Assembly (NCBI GenBank): GCA_040222235.1
Contig: JAVKDO010000012.1
Coordinates: 13,581 to 77,580, forward strand
DNA: 64,000 nucleotides
Direction: 5' to 3'
DNA from: UBA6059 sp040222235
GTDB lineage: Bacteria > Bacteroidota > Bacteroidia > Cytophagales > Cyclobacteriaceae
Every line of letters starts with the position of its first letter. The stretch's first letter is position 1. The notes under the pieces were generated by a model. It was not told the DNA's origin, did not search any database, and worked only from the letters and a program-made list of their open reading frames with translations. The translations under genes were made by a program, and so were the position numbers. Shown in pieces: positions 46,956 to 56,220 of the stretch.

Positions 46956-48497
46956 ATGATGAAGCAATTTTATCCGAAAGTGTGCTTTGCCCTTCTGCTT
47001 TCCGGCTTGGTGTCATGTTCCCCAGGTGAAACTGCACAAGAGGCCTGGATTACTCCTACCCACTGGGACTATCAAGCCTCATGGTCGCCAGATGGGGAGC
47101 GTCTGGTCTTTGCAAGTACAAGAAACTCTCACCCAACGCTCAACATTTTTACGATGAATAAGGATGGAGAAGATTTGAAACAATTGACATTTTCAAAAAC
47201 CGGTTGGGGCAATTCCTTCCCAACCTATTCACCTGACCAGAAGCAAATCTCCTTCATCACAGATCGAGATGGCAATAAGGAGTTATATCTGATGAACACA
47301 AATGGGTCGTCCCTCACGAACCTTACAGAGCACCCAGCGGATGAAGGAGATTATTCGACTTTCTCTGCGGATGGCTCTAAGATTTTCTTCGAGCGCTCTG
47401 AGGATGGGAACAGTGACATTTACGTTCTCCATTTGGCTGATAGATCTCAGGAGAGATTGACTGTACACCCTTGGAAGGATCGAGCACCAACTCTCTCTCC
47501 AGACGGCAAGTTTATGGCGTTCGAAACGAGTCGCTTTAATGGTAACTCGGAGATTGCTTTGATGGACCTTTCAAACAGATCCATCGAGCAGCTAACAGAT
47601 AGCTGGTCTGATGATGGGGGCGCAAGTTTTTCTCCTGATGGAAAATCGATCTACTTCTATAGCAACCAGAACGACATCAAATATGATATTCATCGAATAA
47701 ACTTGGAGACCAAACAGACAGAGCTCGTCACCCATTCACCAAATTGGGATTTGGACGCTCGAGTTTCGCCAAATGGGAAAGCACTTGCCTTTCAATCCAG
47801 CCGCAATGGTCGATGGGGTATAGTGATAACTGACATTGAAGGTAATAATAGAAGAAGAATCACCAACAAGTTGGCCAACCCATTCAAGACTATGGTTATT
47901 AAGGAAGGGCTTGCCGCTACATTATCCAACTATCCTAAATGGGCACTGGACTCACTCCAAAAAAAATATCATTTCGAGGAAGAGTTGATTGCGCTAGCCT
48001 ACGACCTAATAGAAGTGGGGAGAAGTAAAGAAGCGGTGGAAGTGATCGACTATGCTCATGGGTTGGGCATTTCAGCGCAAATAGGATCAGTGCGAGCATC
48101 GGTTTATTCAAAGATCGGCTTGGAAGCACCAATGGATCAAGCGGGTTTCTTCCAGTACGTCCTCGATAATGGTACCACTAATGCAAAGGAGAAGTACACG
48201 CTGGACAAACAACGATTTCCTGAATGGAACTACTTCTCTGAATGGGAGATGAACATGATCGGCTACTATCACCATTCAAAAGAAAAATATCAAAGTGCAA
48301 TTGATTTGTTTCAGCTATGTCTGGAGGAATTCCCCACATCTGCAATGGCTCATCACGATATGGGTAATAGTTACAAAGAACTTGGACTGATAGAAGAGGC
48401 AGTAGAATACCATAAACGCACCGTGGAATTAGACTCTGGATGGTATGGACAGGACTCACAGCAAATACTTCAATCGCTCTTGAATGAATCTAATTGA
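46956..48497 (+). CDS. TolB-type beta-propeller lipoprotein with C-terminal TPR
   Basis: Lipoprotein with a lipobox (V-S-C) near residue 22 from the preferred ATG at 46956 (GTG at 46953 is possible). Seven or more PD40 blades (A-S-W-S-P-D-G-E, F-S-P-D-G-K, V-S-P-N-G-K) cover about 30-320, followed by a TPR region (S-A-I-D-L-F-Q-L-C; Y-K-E-L-G-L-I-E-E-A-V). Closely similar in design to the 41861/42766 pair: there the propeller and TPR are split over two coupled genes. Confidence 0.82.
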   Translation: MMKQFYPKVCFALLLSGLVSCSPGETAQEAWITPTHWDYQASWSPDGERLVFASTRNSHPTLNIFTMNKDGEDLKQLTFSKTGWGNSFPTYSPDQKQISFITDRDGNKELYLMNTNGSSLTNLTEHPADEGDYSTFSADGSKIFFERSEDGNSDIYVLHLADRSQERLTVHPWKDRAPTLSPDGKFMAFETSRFNGNSEIALMDLSNRSIEQLTDSWSDDGGASFSPDGKSIYFYSNQNDIKYDIHRINLETKQTELVTHSPNWDLDARVSPNGKALAFQSSRNGRWGIVITDIEGNNRRRITNKLANPFKTMVIKEGLAATLSNYPKWALDSLQKKYHFEEELIALAYDLIEVGRSKEAVEVIDYAHGLGISAQIGSVRASVYSKIGLEAPMDQAGFFQYVLDNGTTNAKEKYTLDKQRFPEWNYFSEWEMNMIGYYHHSKEKYQSAIDLFQLCLEEFPTSAMAHHDMGNSYKELGLIEEAVEYHKRTVELDSGWYGQDSQQILQSLLNESN

Positions 48498-49824
48498 AAT
48501 GACAAAACTGCTCTCTCTACTTTTAGGGGTAATACTTCTGACAACTAATATCGTCTCAGCTCAGGAGACACTTCATATCCGTAATGTCAACATACTCTCC
48601 ATGACGGACGAGTCCATCATTGAAAACACAAGTATCCTAATACAAGATGGGATTATAAAAGCCATAGGCTCTGCCGACTTGCTCAAAGTAAATAAGAAGA
48701 CGAGAGTTATTGATGGCGCTGGACAGTACTTGATGCCGGGGTTGATTGAGATGCATATCCATATCAGGAAAAAAGAAACCTTGAAAGAATATCTGAAGTA
48801 TGGCTTCACTTCAGTAAGGAATATGAATGGGAACTTCGGCGATCCTCTGAGCTGGCGACAAGAAATTAAAGAAGGCGAACTACTCGCCCCAGACCTCTTT
48901 ACATCTTCCCCGACCATCATAGGAACAAGACATGCTGAGGTCATCAGGCCTGATTATCAATATCAAATCAATAGTCCGGAGGAGGCGCGAGTCTGGGCGA
49001 GAAAGTATAAGACAGACGGCTATGATTTAATCAAAGTGTTCAGGCTTGAAAAAGATCCATTTTTCGCCCTCATTGACGAATCCGAAAAAGTCGGAATAAA
49101 TGTCTCAGGTCATCTGCCAGATGTCAATATGGACGGTGACAGCATCCACTACTCAGATATCCGCGTAGAGCAAGCCCTAGCTACTGGTATGGGAGTTGAG
49201 CATGCTATTGAGCTGATGCGCGCAGCATTTAAGAACGACAAATCTGAAGCAAGTATCGATTATATCATCAAGCTACTGAAAGACAATAACACTACGGTGA
49301 GTACGCTCTTAGGTAATGATTACCGCTATCATGGCTTGGCTACCCAAGGTCAAGAGTTTCTTTCTGATTCGCTTCTTGCTCTTACCAGAAAATATCATGG
49401 AGAAGACGGGGTAGATCAGCTCAATTCCATTATTGAAAATCAACCAGACGTTGACTTGGACGAGGAAATCAGTTTTGAATTCGTGCTATCCGTTCTCGAG
49501 AGATTCAATGATGCTGGAGTAAACATTGTCATTGGGACGGATTCCCATTCATTACTAAACATAGCGGGTGCTTCCGCCATACAAGAAATGTTCTTTTTGA
49601 AACGTGCCGGGTTCTCAAATTACGATGTATTGAAAACAGCCACTATAAATGCTGCTAAAGCTCTGAATAGTTACGATGAACTGGGGAGTATTGCGGTAGG
49701 GAAAAAAGCAAACTTACTCCTGTTACCAGGGAATCCTTTGGTAAATATCGAATCACTCAGGTCTCCAGTTGCTCTTGTGCTAAGAGGTTCATGGATGGAC
49801 ATAGACAGTCTTACCGAAGAATAA
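48484..49824 (+). CDS. Secreted amidohydrolase-superfamily enzyme
   Basis: A 446-residue metal-dependent hydrolase. Metal-site motifs: H91-I-H93 after the M-P-G-L-I-E-M turn, a lysine in Y-D-L-I-K near 183 at the carboxylated-lysine position, histidines in S-G-H-L-P and V-E-H, and the closing I-G-T-D-S-H. Signal peptide ends S-A-Q, best from the ATG at 48499, one base past the previous stop; the ATG at 48484 overlaps it by 14 bp. It probably cleaves a dipeptide, imide or lactam in the periplasm. No partner enzyme decides the substrate. Confidence 0.87.
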   Translation: MNLIEMTKLLSLLLGVILLTTNIVSAQETLHIRNVNILSMTDESIIENTSILIQDGIIKAIGSADLLKVNKKTRVIDGAGQYLMPGLIEMHIHIRKKETLKEYLKYGFTSVRNMNGNFGDPLSWRQEIKEGELLAPDLFTSSPTIIGTRHAEVIRPDYQYQINSPEEARVWARKYKTDGYDLIKVFRLEKDPFFALIDESEKVGINVSGHLPDVNMDGDSIHYSDIRVEQALATGMGVEHAIELMRAAFKNDKSEASIDYIIKLLKDNNTTVSTLLGNDYRYHGLATQGQEFLSDSLLALTRKYHGEDGVDQLNSIIENQPDVDLDEEISFEFVLSVLERFNDAGVNIVIGTDSHSLLNIAGASAIQEMFFLKRAGFSNYDVLKTATINAAKALNSYDELGSIAVGKKANLLLLPGNPLVNIESLRSPVALVLRGSWMDIDSLTEE

Positions 49825-49832
49825 GTTTCTGA

Positions 49833-50834
49833 ATGGCAGGTCATTGCAAATCCGGCTTACTTGGCCTCTACTTGTTGTTCCTATTAGTTGGGCACTATGG
49901 GCATACTCAGTCTTCCGAAGAATTCGCTTTGATGAAGGATAGCGCTCTCCAACTCTGGTCAAGCGGAGAACACGAGCAGGCCATTGCATTATTGGAAAAG
50001 AATCAAGGTAAGTACACGAGGAATGAAGAGTTGCATGCCATGCTCTATTATCGAGGACTGTTGAATTTGGAGATCAATAGTTTCGACGCTAGTGCTGAGG
50101 CTTTCAAAAAAGGGTTTGAGCGGCAATTCTTTTTCTCACTCTGGCCTACCCATGTCGAGATGCTAAGAGCACATCCAGAGGGAGCTGAGATTATATCACT
50201 GAATGAAGAACTAAGAGAAAGGTACGTATCAAGCGCATCGGTCAAAACTAAGGTTCTCTTACCCGAAGACTATTTAGATACCAAAAGCTATCCCCTCCTC
50301 TACTTCCTACATGGTAATAACAGCAGCCTTGACAATCTGATCACTGAATGGAAAGACATCCAACTGGATCGAGAGGCGATCGTGGTGCTTGCCCAGTCTC
50401 CCTATGCCAGAAGCAACTATGGTTTTGATTGGACAGAAAGTCCTCTGTGTTACGCCGCTTTTGAAACACTTCATCTGGAAATCATCCAGAGCTATTCTGT
50501 TGATTCAACTCAGATCATATTAAGTGGCTTCTCCAATGGTGCCAGATTCGGGATAAGTCGATTCTTAGAGCAGAACATCAAGGTATCTGGATTCCTTGGA
50601 TTCAGTCCTTCTAAAGTCCAAGATCTTTTTCAGGATAATCTACCCCTGGGACGTGGGGCTATCATAACCGGGGAAGGAGATTACCTGCTTGATGAACAAA
50701 AGTCATTCGCCCAATATCTCAAGCAAAGAGAGTTTCCTCTGCATTTTGATCTACTTGTTGATGTTGGGCACGAGTATCCTTCGGATTTTAATCTTGCTTT
50801 AAATGACTGCCTTAACTTTTTATTGGAAAAATAG
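49833..50834 (+). CDS. Secreted alpha/beta-hydrolase with N-terminal TPR
   Basis: A 333-residue protein. Signal region (about 1-25), then a TPR-like part (about 28-125; G-E-H-E-Q-A-I-A-L-L), then an alpha/beta-hydrolase esterase of the dienelactone or Fes type: oxyanion L-H160-G, nucleophile G-F-S234-N-G, and a final V-G-H-E-Y near 311. It starts 9 bp after the amidohydrolase and closes the unit. Confidence 0.82.
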   Translation: MAGHCKSGLLGLYLLFLLVGHYGHTQSSEEFALMKDSALQLWSSGEHEQAIALLEKNQGKYTRNEELHAMLYYRGLLNLEINSFDASAEAFKKGFERQFFFSLWPTHVEMLRAHPEGAEIISLNEELRERYVSSASVKTKVLLPEDYLDTKSYPLLYFLHGNNSSLDNLITEWKDIQLDREAIVVLAQSPYARSNYGFDWTESPLCYAAFETLHLEIIQSYSVDSTQIILSGFSNGARFGISRFLEQNIKVSGFLGFSPSKVQDLFQDNLPLGRGAIITGEGDYLLDEQKSFAQYLKQREFPLHFDLLVDVGHEYPSDFNLALNDCLNFLLEK

Positions 50835-50988
50835 AAATGAATGTTGAGTCACATACCGACAATCACCAATGCAAGCCCTACCAGGCTTTCACTATTTCCG
50901 AATGACAATGCGGGAACTACACCTACGGCTAACCTACCAATTCTAGAACCTCATTTTCCAATGAGATTTTAATTGAGACCAAAATACT

Positions 50989-51810
50989 ATGATAAACAAA
51001 CTAACAAAACACTTTATAATGTTTGCTTCGCTGATGATGCTGACACAGGGCTGCTCCGAAGATGATGAACAAGACGTTCTAACTGACACTATTTCCAGCA
51101 TCGAAGTTTTCGATGTAGGAAACGAGTTTAACGGAAATGATATATTCATCAAGTTTAAATCAAAGAACCCAAGTGCACGCAACTACTTGATTATTGTTAA
51201 TCAAGACGAGTTCACGATTAGCGCAAATGAAGTTGCTGGTCTCAATAGCGATCAAGTGGTTGATTTTAGCGATGATGACAATGGTCGCCAGACCAGACTT
51301 ACTGGTCTTACAAGAGATAGTCAGGGTGGTCCTTTAGTGGAAGGCAAATCTTACACCATTCAGGTTTACATACCTGAATCGAATGATATGTCCATCCCAT
51401 CGTCAAGCTTCATTCTAAGAGAAAAACCCAAATTGGATGGTGATTATGCGGGCTCATGGAGTGATAACCTGTACTCAGGGTTTCAGGTGAGTATGAGCTT
51501 AACTGGTTTTGGGTCAACTTATAGCGGACAATTCTTTTATTCTTCAACATTCACATCCTGTTGTGGTGAAAACAGTGATGGCACTATCGTTTTCGCACTT
51601 GATGATCAGACTATATCTGAGTACAGCATGAATCAAAGTGTTACTGATTTTTTTGGTGCCGGTGGTATTTTCTATCCTGGCGTTTGCACAGGATCATACG
51701 AGGGGTCAGGTCGTTTGCTGGACCCTATAAAGCTTCAAATTGATTTTACTGGTGAGGATTGTGAGGGAAATCACGAAGGTAGGGTCACATTCACAAGAAT
51801 AGTAAGATGA
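50989..51810 (+). CDS. Lipoprotein of unknown function
   Basis: A 273-residue lipoprotein (Q-G-C22 after an N-terminal helix). The early mature region (about 35-130) resembles an Ig-like or fibronectin-type beta sandwich; the C-terminal half (T-S-C-C-G-E near 185) is beta-rich with few clear motifs. Not recognised. Confidence 0.6.
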   Translation: MINKLTKHFIMFASLMMLTQGCSEDDEQDVLTDTISSIEVFDVGNEFNGNDIFIKFKSKNPSARNYLIIVNQDEFTISANEVAGLNSDQVVDFSDDDNGRQTRLTGLTRDSQGGPLVEGKSYTIQVYIPESNDMSIPSSSFILREKPKLDGDYAGSWSDNLYSGFQVSMSLTGFGSTYSGQFFYSSTFTSCCGENSDGTIVFALDDQTISEYSMNQSVTDFFGAGGIFYPGVCTGSYEGSGRLLDPIKLQIDFTGEDCEGNHEGRVTFTRIVR

Positions 51811-51909
51811 CTTCCAATGGAAATGTTGGCTAAACTATCTTGAATGAAGTAAACAGAATTATGTCTATATCAGACTCGAGTAAATTACCTAATCAATAAA
51901 TGAATAGTC

Positions 51910-52350
51910 ATGTCACAGTCCCACACACCTTCACATTCTGGTGTACCTACTAATTGCTATATCTCCAGTGATAAATCAAAACTGGACACTTCAATGATTT
52001 GTGATTTTTTAATCAACAAAGCTTATTGGGCTAAAGGTCGGGATAAGAAGACTGTCCTAAAATCTATCGAAAACTCTCTGTGCTTTGGGTTATACCAAAA
52101 CGACAGCATGGTTGGTTTTGCGAGGGTGATTACCGACTATTCGACCTTCGCTTGGATTCTAGACTTATTCGTCCTGGAAGTTGATAGAGGAAATGGGCTT
52201 GGAAAGAAATTGATGGATTCTATAATTACAGACACCAGGCTCCAAGGTATGATCAGGTGGAGATTAAACACGCACGATGCACATGCATTCTATGAAAAAT
52301 TTGGATTTCGTAAGACCGAGCAATCTGAGACTTACATGGAGAAACTTTAA
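51910..52350 (+). CDS. GNAT-family N-acetyltransferase
   Basis: A 146-residue GNAT enzyme: motif A with the acetyl-CoA loop R-G-N-G-L-G-K-K near 97-104, the D-L-F-V strand before it, and the closing F-Y-E-K-F-G-F. Acceptor unknown. Confidence 0.88.
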   Translation: MSQSHTPSHSGVPTNCYISSDKSKLDTSMICDFLINKAYWAKGRDKKTVLKSIENSLCFGLYQNDSMVGFARVITDYSTFAWILDLFVLEVDRGNGLGKKLMDSIITDTRLQGMIRWRLNTHDAHAFYEKFGFRKTEQSETYMEKL

Positions 52351-52463
52351 CTGAGCATGCCCATATTAAAGGCTGATCGCTCATTGTTGATCGCTCATTG
52401 TCTTAAATATGCAGTAGGGTGGTGCTCAAACGAAAATCGGCACAATCCATTGAACTAGGATCG

Positions 52464-53306
52464 TCAGGATCCGTTTTCCAAAAAAAATGAAGGAGAGACA
52501 TTATTCTCTTGCTTAAACTGTTTGCTAAATGAGGGTAAATCGGGGTAATCCATCAAGTAGGCCACTTCACTAATGCTATGGTGCTCTGATCTTAACAATG
52601 CTTTTGCTCGATTTAATCTAAGCCATCTGTGAAGTCGAAGTGGCGTTAGCCCATAGTGTTTCTTGAAGCTTCTCAAAAGATGGAATTTGGATATAGCGGC
52701 CTCTTTAGCAACATTTTCCAAAGTCACTTTTGTTGTGATATTATCAAAGATGAAGGATCTGGCAATTTGAAGACGATCGATACTAATACACTCGGCCTCT
52801 CGGCTCCTTAACCTATTACCCCCATCAATCTTTCTCATAAAGCTAGTGATGTATGTTGCTGCTACTTCATAATAAAACTCTTCGGTCAATGTGATATCGT
52901 TTACATCTAACAGTTGCCTCCATATACCCTCAAAGCTTCTCCCATCTACACGCTCAACATCTTCGAATCCCTGTAGATAATTTTGAGCCTGGCCATCACC
53001 GAAGAAGGTGAGCGTGATGTCACTAATCAGGTCGTCTTCAAGAAATATGGCTATCGCCTCACCACAGGATTGGGCACTAACTAATCTCTCCGCATTGATC
53101 AGTAATGTCTCACCGCATAGCAGCTTTTCCCGCTTGCCTTCAATTATATACTCTTCATAACCATTGATTACATACTTCACCGAATGATTGGTCTTGTAAA
53201 CGTCATTAACCAGTTCACTTGGCGTGAATCGAACTACCTTATTGTCCACGATATCTCTCAAAATATCATCTTCTGGTAATAGTGCTACTGTCGGTGTTGT
53301 TCTCAT
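52464..53306 (-). CDS. AraC-family transcriptional regulator
   Basis: A 280-residue soluble regulator. The C-terminal about 100 residues hold two helix-turn-helix motifs (V-A-K-E-A-A-I-S-K-F-H-L-L-R-S-F; I-S-E-V-A-Y-L-M-D-Y-P-D-L-P-S-F). The N-terminal domain is not obviously a cupin. It is divergent from the HEXXH lipoprotein gene, which is a possible target. Confidence 0.88.
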   Translation of the reverse strand: MRTTPTVALLPEDDILRDIVDNKVVRFTPSELVNDVYKTNHSVKYVINGYEEYIIEGKREKLLCGETLLINAERLVSAQSCGEAIAIFLEDDLISDITLTFFGDGQAQNYLQGFEDVERVDGRSFEGIWRQLLDVNDITLTEEFYYEVAATYITSFMRKIDGGNRLRSREAECISIDRLQIARSFIFDNITTKVTLENVAKEAAISKFHLLRSFKKHYGLTPLRLHRWLRLNRAKALLRSEHHSISEVAYLMDYPDLPSFSKQFKQENNVSPSFFLENGS

Positions 53307-53540
53307 TCATCCTTTGTTCAACACTAGAATAACATTCCAGACCACCTTCTACCCGTACTGTAACTCTATACGATAACTCTTCATTAAGTGTGATGATTTA
53401 CTAGGTACTAAAGAAGCAACAATTGACAAATCACCGACTCTAATTGTCTCTAACTTTACCTTTCTACAAAGAGCGAATCTCTATTCTAACTCGATGCGAC
53501 AGAACACTGAATAACAGACATTTAAAAACCAAGATTTCAA

Positions 53541-54440
53541 ATGAGAACACATCAACTATTCTTTCTATTTCTCTCTATTATTACAAGCATTCAGTGCTCT
53601 GAAAAAGATGAGGAGTCGGCTTTGGAAACCACAGAAGAACTTCCAAGAGTTAGAGGAAGCTGGTCTCCATATTGGTCAGATCTATATCATGACGGGGCTC
53701 CTTATGAGAGCGAAAACTTCATAGTCTATAGTGACAAATCAAGTGACCAGTGGAGAATAACTGTTGCAGGATTAGCCGAAAAAGCACTCGTTGATATCAA
53801 GACCCACCTTAATGTAGAGGCCAAAGACTTTGATTTTGTTTCTACTCAATTGAATAAGAAAATTCACATCTTAACCAATTTCGACCAATGGAATATTGCT
53901 GTAGCATATAGAGATGGAATCATTATTAGATCCAAGGACGGCCCAAATTTTTTTGGAGATCATGAAACCTGGCAGAAGGTCTTTGAGCACGAGCTCACCC
54001 ACGTGGTTGAGTTTCTACTCATTGGAGATTTTAACTTCCGTCAGGCCAACACTGTTTGGATGCGAGAAGGATTTGGTAATTACGGCGCGAGGAATTTCAG
54101 AATACAAACGCTAGCGCAATTGACTGAATGGCAAAAAAAAATGCAAAATGTAGCAGGCGAGGGTAACCCCATCGATATCCGTTCATGGGGCAACTTTCCT
54201 CAGTCCGTGATCGATAGCGGAACCACAGGAGAGTACTATGGTTTCTTTGAGCTGGCGGTGAGGTACCTTGTCGATGAGGAGCATGGTAATGGAACAAGCA
54301 TCGAAGATCTGAAGGCTTATTTGGAAGACCTTGGAAAAGGAGTTGATCAGGATGCGGCTTTCACCGAACACTTTGGTATATCCCAAGTAGTCTATCGCAA
54401 TGACTTCTGGTCACTAATGGAGGTATATCTTTCAGAATAG
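53541..54440 (+). CDS. Putative gluzincin-type metalloprotease lipoprotein
   Basis: A 299-residue lipoprotein (Q-C19). It contains H150-E-L-T-H154 with a downstream glutamate (W-M-R-E176-G-F), the zinc-binding pattern of MA-clan peptidases such as the peptidase-MA-like family. Catalytic role is likely but the substrate is unknown. Confidence 0.72.
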   Translation: MRTHQLFFLFLSIITSIQCSEKDEESALETTEELPRVRGSWSPYWSDLYHDGAPYESENFIVYSDKSSDQWRITVAGLAEKALVDIKTHLNVEAKDFDFVSTQLNKKIHILTNFDQWNIAVAYRDGIIIRSKDGPNFFGDHETWQKVFEHELTHVVEFLLIGDFNFRQANTVWMREGFGNYGARNFRIQTLAQLTEWQKKMQNVAGEGNPIDIRSWGNFPQSVIDSGTTGEYYGFFELAVRYLVDEEHGNGTSIEDLKAYLEDLGKGVDQDAAFTEHFGISQVVYRNDFWSLMEVYLSE

Positions 54441-54480
54441 GCTCTCCATAGGCATCTGGTTGTCGGCCATTCATGTACTC

Positions 54481-54930
54481 TGTTTATATCTTTTCTTCAC
54501 TACTCAAGCTTGAGAATATCTGAGTCTAGATAGCTTTACGGGCCAGTGGGAAGGTATGGGTGAACTTTTCGGGCAAGAAGCCCAATACAAAATGTCCTGG
54601 GAAGAAGTGCTAGAAGGTCAGTACATAAAACTCACCTTCAGCAACGAGATCATCTCTAATGGGCAAGGCATTAGAGCAGAAGCTTATTATCAGTCTATCG
54701 GAGAACATGATGTCATTGGTAAATGGTTTGACAATCGCGGCTACTTTGTGGAGATCGAGGGTACGCTTAGTGAAAACTCACTAACCAACCACTGGGTCAA
54801 TGAACACGAGCAGGGTAAAACGATCTATATCCTAACCAGTCCAACGACCATATCCGTAGAAGACTTTGTCTGGAAAAACGAGGAATATGTGCCTTTTGGA
54901 AAGGCTGAGTATCTAAAGATCGAGTTGTAG
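54481..54930 (+). pseudogene. 5'-disrupted copy of the 26.9 kb secreted-protein gene
   Basis: Homologous to 26914-27387 across the mature region. In the reading frame matching that gene the signal-peptide end reads C-A-A G-C-T T-G-A, so the signal peptide is cut off by a stop; an internal ATG at 54556 leaves a 124-residue cytoplasmic-looking frame. The first 300 bp of the mature region differ at only about five positions from the intact copy, whereas the last 110 bp differ far more, which fits recent gene conversion. The product is probably non-functional. Confidence 0.75.
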
Positions 54931-54966
54931 CTGACGCGCTCTTAGCAACTTACAGGTCGAAAAGAT

Positions 54967-55455
54967 TTAAAACCTGATCTTGACCTTATCATCAAAGAAC
55001 TGCGCGATTTCATCTCCACCTTTGAGCTTTCGCATCTCCTTTTCAAGGCTCTCTGTCTGCTGGTAACGTATGAGCATCACTACATCGAGCGCATAGACCA
55101 ACTTCTCTGCTGCCCTGCCTGAATCCATCCCTCCTTTTTTTGCCTGTTTTTTGTAGAACGAATCCAACTTCTGTACGGCATAGTACAACACGGGCTTTTC
55201 TACAATTGTGCGGTCTTGAGGTGCAGTTGGACTGCCTTCCACCTTATAAGTATACTTCTGACGGAGCGCTTCTACTCTTAACGCTACTTCCCTACCAAGG
55301 GGATGGTCTTTGAGATAGTCTTCGTCGATATCAGGATCCTCCAATCGATGATCCATGTAGTCGAAGTAGTAGATGCCTTCTTCGTCTTGTGATTGGGCTG
55401 CAAACGGCATGGTGGCACAGATGATAAGCGCCCAGAGGATGGTTCTTACTTTCAT
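54967..55455 (-). CDS. Secreted protein of unknown function
   Basis: A 162-residue exported protein (signal peptide about 1-22), helix-rich with an acidic start (D-E-E-G-I-Y-Y-F-D-Y-M). Not recognised. A terminator-shaped hairpin precedes it (55483-55502). Confidence 0.6.
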   Translation of the reverse strand: MKVRTILWALIICATMPFAAQSQDEEGIYYFDYMDHRLEDPDIDEDYLKDHPLGREVALRVEALRQKYTYKVEGSPTAPQDRTIVEKPVLYYAVQKLDSFYKKQAKKGGMDSGRAAEKLVYALDVVMLIRYQQTESLEKEMRKLKGGDEIAQFFDDKVKIRF

Positions 55456-55482
55456 AGCTGGCTGATAAGTTTAAAAATAAGA

Positions 55483-55502
55483 CAGTCGAGAATTCTCGAC
55501 TG
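55483..55502 (-). promoter_or_regulatory. Terminator-shaped hairpin 28 bp before the 54967 gene
   Basis: CAGTCGAG-AATT-CTCGACTG forms an 8-bp stem; on the minus strand it is followed by TCTTATTTTT. It lies directly before a minus-strand start, so it may attenuate that gene or be a leftover terminator of a lost upstream gene. Confidence 0.5.
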
Positions 55503-55847
55503 CCTGATCCATAGCTGTCTCAAGGCTAGGGAATTATTTGGTCAATACAAACCGTCAATTGCGATTTACGGTTTTCTCTGATGCCAGAGTAAGTCTATTT
55601 GCCTACGATAGGAGTGCTTTTTTACGCAATACCCCTATCAACTGGATTTTCTAGTCGCTCAGCTCATTCTAACTTCTTTGTCGTCAGCTGTCAATCCATA
55701 TGCCAAGCGTAAGTGGGCTTCTTAAAATTAGGTCTACCTTACCCTCTAAAATTCTTTCAAAAACAAAAGTCTTGCTTATCGGTTGTCTCTGATTGAAATG
55801 AATTAAACTATGCTAATCAGCATTAACTATGAGTATAAACCAGGTCA
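55503..55847. other. Gene-free divergent gap
   Basis: About 345 bp between two divergent genes. A weak inverted repeat AAACCGT/ACGGTTT (55549-55574) is the only structure seen. Confidence 0.5.
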
Positions 55848-56213
55848 TTGAAAGAGCTTAAAGCCCTGATCGTCGAAGACGATCTTGTATCTTCTCGGAT
55901 TCTTGAATTGATATTCAAGAAAAACGAAATTACCACAGTGGCTAACCTTAGCTCCGCTGATCAAATATTAGAATTGATTTCAAGTCATGCTCCAGACTTC
56001 ATCATCATGGATGTGATGATAGAGGGTGACATAGATGGTGTAGAGGCTGCCGAAAAGATTCGCCAAATTTCGAATGTCTTTATTATGTTTTTGACTGGAC
56101 AGGAAGATCCTAATACTGTGAGTAGGATCGGCCGAATATCAAATTCACAGTTAATCTTAAAGCCCTATCTCCATCGCGAAATCATAGCTACCATAAAATC
56201 GGAACTGTTATAA
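55848..56213 (+). CDS. Single-domain response regulator (CheY-like)
   Basis: A 121-residue receiver domain: acidic pair D11/D12, phospho-acceptor D55, T83 and K105, with no output domain. The start is TTG at 55848, because an in-frame TAA stands three codons upstream. It ends 7 bp before the histidine-kinase gene, so the two make one unit. Confidence 0.88.
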   Translation: MKELKALIVEDDLVSSRILELIFKKNEITTVANLSSADQILELISSHAPDFIIMDVMIEGDIDGVEAAEKIRQISNVFIMFLTGQEDPNTVSRIGRISNSQLILKPYLHREIIATIKSELL

Positions 56214-56220
56214 CACGCAT

